Source: Aureobasidium sp. EXF-3400 (Eukaryota > Ascomycota > Dothideomycetes > Dothideales > Saccotheciaceae). From it: a stretch of DNA of 64,000 nt. The stretch is taken from contig SWBL01000005.1 in NCBI GenBank assembly GCA_024195585.1, positions 186,001 to 250,000 of the forward strand. Direction: 5' to 3'. Below, one piece after another: positions 59,953-64,000 of this stretch. The notes under the pieces are model-generated. The model ran no database searches, had not been told where the DNA came from, and was given only the letters and a program-made list of their open reading frames with translations. Both the position numbers and the translations under genes were made by a program. Every line of letters starts with the position of its first letter. The first letter of the stretch is position 1.

Positions 59953-60434
59953 TTCTAGACGATCGTCTACGTATAGAAAATCTTAAACGTGACAGATTGC
60001 TTTGAACGATACAATGAGATATTCCAGAAAAATTCAACCAATGACCAACAGGTGCTAAATTGGACCATTGTAACATAGGATTCATGTTTGTGAGAGACAC
60101 CCTGAGGGAAGATACTGAGAGTCTTGCTTCAGACATGTATATGTACGGGCAGAAAATCTTCCAAAAGAGATCAAAGGTGGCACGCAAACGCAATGTTGTT
60201 GTAGATCTGTAGTTTTCATACAAAGTCATCTAAGCACGCCGATTTCACTGGAAATCCTCATCCTAGCCATCTCTAGTAGAGGTCGCAAAAACCAGTGTCG
60301 GACTCTTTTATGTGCCAGAAAAAGATTTCTTCGTCGCAATTATTCCACCTCCTGCACGCCTTTTGGTTGATTATGTACATTTCCACCACTTCCTCCCGTA
60401 ATACTCGATACCTCTTGTTATTGTGGATACAGCT
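59953..60434. other. Intergenic region, convergent 3' ends
   Basis: A 482-base spacer between convergent genes; nothing further seen. Confidence 0.4.
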
Positions 60435-61631
60435 CTAGTCTGATACAGATCTGCTGTAGTGAGAGGCTGAGTATGCAGCAGAGGTCTTTCTGAGATCCCA
60501 CCCCAAGGGTCTGTTAAATTCAGACTCCGAAGACGCAGTAGAGATGTTTCTGACGTCCCAGCCAGAATGCTCACTGTGATATTCTGAATACCCTCTTTCG
60601 GTCTTTTGGCAGACTGAAGGGTCATCTGGGCTGATGCTTGTGCAGGGCGAGATGTTTTCGCTGGGAATCCATTCACGACGTTCGAATGGTTCGTCCTGTG
60701 TGTACTCGATTGAGGAGTGTGCTCTTGAGCGTGGCGAGGGCGGCGGTGATGAAGTTGATGTCCTCTTGAGTGCAGGTTTGATGGATGCGGTTGATTGGCC
60801 TGGAGACAATCTCCAAATTTCTGGATTGAATGTCACAGGCGATGTCGGTGTGTTTGGTGGGGTGTTCGTGGTGACAGACTCGATAGAGTTATTGGGCGAG
60901 TGCTGAGTCTGTTTGTCCAAAAGCTTGCGGAACTTGACAGCTAGTTTTGATGTTGTGGACGCGAAGCTTGGTCGTGAAATGGCTTTGGGACGAGCGGCTG
61001 TGGTATGTTCTGATGCACTGCAGAGCACAGAGACGCAAAAGCCTTTTGAGACTTTCATTGCAGCTTTCCTGGAGAGATCGCTTGCCCTGGAGCTGAGGCT
61101 GGTTTTGCCGGATGAATTTGGGCTCTTTTCGCTTGTGGTGTTCTCATGAGATCTCAGCTTTTGTTGGACAACTTGAACTGTGGCGCTCAGCTCCTTTTCT
61201 AGACTCATGAGTTGCTCGCTTGTAATTTCGATGTGATCGTTGTCCAAATTCTGCCTGTACGCCTTCAACTTTTCATAAAGTTGGTTTGTCGAGGGCGCGA
61301 TGCTGTCATAACTCGTGGTATTGAATCTGGTGAGCTTTGAAAGCATCTTAGGCACTCTTCGCTGAGTGTGGTGATGGCCATTTTCCATACGCTCCTTATA
61401 GACACATATCGAGTCCCGGACGCGCTTTTCTGATGAAAAAGGAACAGTATCTGACATGGGAATAGGTGTCTCGGCCTGATGGACCGTTAGATACTTCTCG
61501 TGGTTCTTGAGGTTTGACCACTTCTCAAGATCGTTCTCGCATACATCTGCAATGGAGATGGGATCCATGACTTGAAACCAAGGCTCTGAGATTTGCGACT
61601 CGTTGAGTCTAGGATCTGTGACGACGTCCAT
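60435..61631 (-). CDS. Hypothetical Ser-rich protein
   Basis: One exon of 398 codons starting MDVVTDPRLNESQISEPWFQ. The product is hydrophilic. It has a helical segment (KLKAYRQNLDNDHIEITSEQLMSLEKELSATVQVVQQKL, about residues 118-158) that could form a short coiled coil. A long Ser/Thr/Pro-rich disordered region follows (TPPNTPTSPV, SSPPPSPRSR). The C-terminus carries two similar units with a GWD-[VL]-R core (SGWDVRNISTASS and LGWDLRKTSAAYS). No family is recognised. Many Ser-Pro sites suggest phosphorylation; that is inference. Confidence 0.6.
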   Translation of the reverse strand: MDVVTDPRLNESQISEPWFQVMDPISIADVCENDLEKWSNLKNHEKYLTVHQAETPIPMSDTVPFSSEKRVRDSICVYKERMENGHHHTQRRVPKMLSKLTRFNTTSYDSIAPSTNQLYEKLKAYRQNLDNDHIEITSEQLMSLEKELSATVQVVQQKLRSHENTTSEKSPNSSGKTSLSSRASDLSRKAAMKVSKGFCVSVLCSASEHTTAARPKAISRPSFASTTSKLAVKFRKLLDKQTQHSPNNSIESVTTNTPPNTPTSPVTFNPEIWRLSPGQSTASIKPALKRTSTSSPPPSPRSRAHSSIEYTQDEPFERREWIPSENISPCTSISPDDPSVCQKTERGYSEYHSEHSGWDVRNISTASSESEFNRPLGWDLRKTSAAYSASHYSRSVSD

Positions 61632-61977
61632 CTTCTGATATGTTTGATGGTGCTGGGACCGTCGAGATAGTTTTGTTGCAGTAACCTATGGCTGGGCTGT
61701 AGAGGAGCTGGAAGAGCGAGATAGGATTCGAGGGGCCATGATATATCCCAAGCAGAAGCTAAACAAAAATTTTGTGCTGATTGTCGTTAATGTGCTCATT
61801 GCTACCTAGACTTGGCGTCGTGGTATAGGTACAAATCGTTGAATTGCAAAGTGCGGCCGCGAACTTGCTCACGCCCCCGGCTTGCTCCAGAACCAATCAG
61901 TCATACCGCGAGGTATATATAACGTATCCTGTGCCCGCGATTCCTCAACACCATGGACGTGGCTTTATTCTGTCGAG
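61632..61977. promoter_or_regulatory. Divergent promoter region
   Basis: A 346-base spacer separates two genes transcribed away from each other. A TATATATAAC word near 61914 lies about 64 bases before the plus-strand ATG at 61978 and may be its TATA box. Confidence 0.45.
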
Positions 61978-63369
61978 ATGAATTCTGATCATGTTGCCAA
62001 GTTGCCAATCGACTTGGTCCTCGAGATCTGCCGATATCTGCCTTTGCGAAGCATTGCGTGCCTAGCTTTAAGCAAGAAACCTCTCTATCATGCTCGGGAT
62101 ATGCAGAGATTATGGCGACCGTAACTGAGCCCAAGTCAACAGATATTTCGCGGTCCTAAAGATTTTGCATCACACGATCTTGGCTCAGAATGGGGCGAAT
62201 GCCAAATGCTGCACCGTCGGAAGGATATCTGCAACCATGAGCTGCTGTTATTCTTGGAGTTGCTCGAGCACGATCTACCCAGCCACTGGCAATGTGACCT
62301 TTGCATGAAATTGCATCGTCGAGTGGAGCACACTGCGAGTGGCCGTGCGTATCGTCCTTGTTTGGCAAGTCAAACACAAGGAGTGTTCTACCAGCTACCA
62401 GAATGGAAATACACAATACCTTTCGGAGATGCGCAGCAGATAATCAAGCGACACACAGTGGGAGCTCCTCAGGGAGTCCCACTTACGACAATTCGGAACA
62501 ACCAAGGATGGGAAACAGTCTGCGATTGGCCAACTCAAACGTTTGTCACACCTGAGCAGCCACCGTTGGTCTGGTATAAACGACTGGAAGTTGATCCTGA
62601 GACTGTAGACGACGAGAGAGGCCCAGTGCTGCATCTGTGGGCAGAGCAACGCCTCTTCTTCTCTGGCGAGTACATCGAAGTCCTGAAAACGAGGTCGCGT
62701 GACTGGGTTCGAAATATTGGCCAAAGGGCACAGGATCACCTGGCAATTTGCTGTCATCAGCATGATATCGGCGAGCATGTTGCCGAAATTCTGGAAAGTC
62801 AAATGTCATTATGGGGAGCCAGTCCGAGATTCAGACAATGCGATGTGTGCTTGACTGCGTATGCCTTCTTCATCCGCAAAGGCCATTGCAAGGACGGTCT
62901 TCAGGTTATCCTGTCAACATGGACCTCGCTGGGATCCTGCAGGTATTCATTTTCACCTGCATGGCTGATTAGCTCGTGGCTGTCAAAAGGACACACATGG
63001 ATCAGAGATTCAACGATCCCCAGATCTCCGAGACCATTCCACAACGACTACAGCGACTTTTACACTGGCGAAGATTTAACACGGGCTTCGATATTCAAAC
63101 GAGATAATATCTTCCGTCCTTCTAACATGCTTTGGCGACTTCAGCCCTCGCGGTCTGGGGAACCCGAGCATGAACTTTGTCGAACAAATTCGTTGACCGG
63201 CACCGTCAACAGCCAGCGCAGTCGAGACAGGGTGGTGGCAGATGCGACCCAGAGAATCCCAGTGCAAGTCGAGGAGCAAGTAAAGCCCAGTCGAAGGAAA
63301 CTCGACCTGAAAAATTGGGCCAAGCAGATCTGGAGGCATCTGAGGAAGCTCAATACAAAAAGAGGATAG
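61978..63369 (+). pseudogene. F-box protein gene with one in-frame stop
   Basis: The start MNSDHVAKLPIDLVLEICRYLPLRSIACLALSKKPLY is an F-box. The same frame then meets TAA at 62122-62124 and afterwards continues open for 415 codons to 63369, with a Cys/His pair (CDLCMKLH) typical of fungal F-box proteins. No GT-AG intron near the stop keeps the frame and uses normal lengths (22, 41 and 68 bases were tried). A single C-to-T change from CAA would explain it. It may be a recent pseudogene, a sequencing error, or two separate small genes. F-box proteins of this kind are usually SCF receptors. The C-terminus is basic. Confidence 0.65.
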
Positions 63370-63460
63370 AGAAGATAGGACATCGCAGAGAATACTGTTT
63401 TGGGGAGCGGGAGTCGAATGATATCTGGTCGGTCGTATGGTTGTTACGCAAACTTGTGTA

Positions 63461-64000
63461 TCATCTCGTCCTCCGAGTCAACTTCTGGCGTCTGATTTCT
63501 GCCATACGACATCTTTGCCGCCGTTCGTAATCAGGATCACGGTTGGCTTGGTCTGACTTTTGATAAGGTCTATGAGGATAGGATGGCCTGTGTTCGGGCA
63601 TATGTGTGTAGTATTGCTGGGGTGCGAGGATCTCTTGCAATACAGCCTTTCGCAATTCGATGTCTTGAGCAGCGATAATCTGAGCAGTGGGTTTTCTTGT
63701 TATGAACATCGCGGACCCAATGTTGCGCTGCGTAGCTTCTTGCTCGAATTTGATCTTTCTTCTTCTCTGTGCTGACTGGAGCTCTTTCAACATTTTGACA
63801 CACTTGAGTCCCTTCTGATCAAGCAGATAGAGACGTCTGTCATCATCGACTGTTCCTCTATTTTCAGCCTGCCGTTTTTGGATCTCAGCCCTCTGATAAT
63901 GGATTTCTCTTTCATTGTGCAAGATCTCGTTGAACATGTCCTCAAGCTCAACTTCGTCATCTGACTGCTCGGTCAGTGGTTTTGGTCTGACTTCCGTTTG
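63461..64000 (-). CDS. Partial hypothetical charged protein, cut by right edge
   Basis: The reading frame ends at 63461 and remains open to the window edge, upstream of the ATG at 63937, so this is probably a 3' exon of a larger gene. The visible 179 residues are highly charged, with a helical stretch (LLDQKGLKCVKMLKELQSAQRRRKIKFEQEATQRN) and an Arg/Tyr/Pro-rich end. No family recognised. It is convergent with the F-box gene, with about 90 bases between stops. Confidence 0.55.
   Translation of the reverse strand, partial: QTEVRPKPLTEQSDDEVELEDMFNEILHNEREIHYQRAEIQKRQAENRGTVDDDRRLYLLDQKGLKCVKMLKELQSAQRRRKIKFEQEATQRNIGSAMFITRKPTAQIIAAQDIELRKAVLQEILAPQQYYTHMPEHRPSYPHRPYQKSDQANRDPDYERRQRCRMAEIRRQKLTRRTR

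Noticed and set aside
62121..62142. A 22-base GT-AG intron removing the stop in the F-box gene.
   Set aside because: Too short for the spliceosome and not a multiple of three, so it would not restore the downstream frame.

Overview
The window is nuclear DNA from a filamentous ascomycete (Pezizomycotina). Genes are dense, on both strands, and interrupted by many short introns of about 45-75 bases with GT-AG ends. Clear fungal orthologues include a NUC-2/Pho81 phosphate sensor, a GNA-2-like G-alpha, Cbp4, a Dabb protein, a DUF3328 protein and a DHA2-type MFS pump. Gene content and intron style would suit Dothideomycetes, perhaps a black yeast such as Aureobasidium, but that placement is inference. 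All exon models were read by eye from reading frame, splice signals and remembered family motifs; no alignment was run.

Layout. 0-9 kb: a small four-helix membrane protein, PHO81 on the minus strand, a decayed FAD/lactone-oxidase gene and CBP4. 9-23 kb: a small unknown gene, a spacer with degenerate repeats, the XPF/Rad1 nuclease, a second repeat-bearing spacer, two low-complexity unknown proteins (one with seven S-x-H-x-F-x-P modules) and a DUF1771-Smr protein with a CaaX end. 23-33 kb: an F-box-like protein, a long spacer, the G-alpha gene, RIB1 and an MFS transporter. 34-43 kb: V-ATPase subunit c with a 13-base exon, SFA1 formaldehyde dehydrogenase, an old-yellow-enzyme-like oxidoreductase, a Dabb-domain protein and farnesyltransferase beta. 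43-54 kb: an FHA-like/tandem-BRCT protein, an F-box protein, a large secreted NucA/NucB-like protein with a mucin-like tail, and BMT6 rRNA methyltransferase. 54-64 kb: a coiled-coil protein, a small unknown, an NmrA-type reductase, a DUF3328 protein with a frame problem, an unknown Ser-rich protein, an F-box gene with one internal stop, and a gene cut by the right edge.

There is no obvious secondary-metabolite cluster, transposon, rRNA or convincing tRNA. Most genes are unrelated neighbours. The functional links visible are DNA repair (XPF and the FHA/BRCT protein), signalling (PHO81, G-alpha), and prenylation (farnesyltransferase beta and a potential CaaX substrate). The most unusual items are the PHO81 start codon split by an intron, the nuclease-mucin fusion, the S-x-H-x-F-x-P repeat protein, probable dual-start proteins (SFA1, Dabb), and two genes with isolated nonsense codons in C-to-T-compatible contexts.
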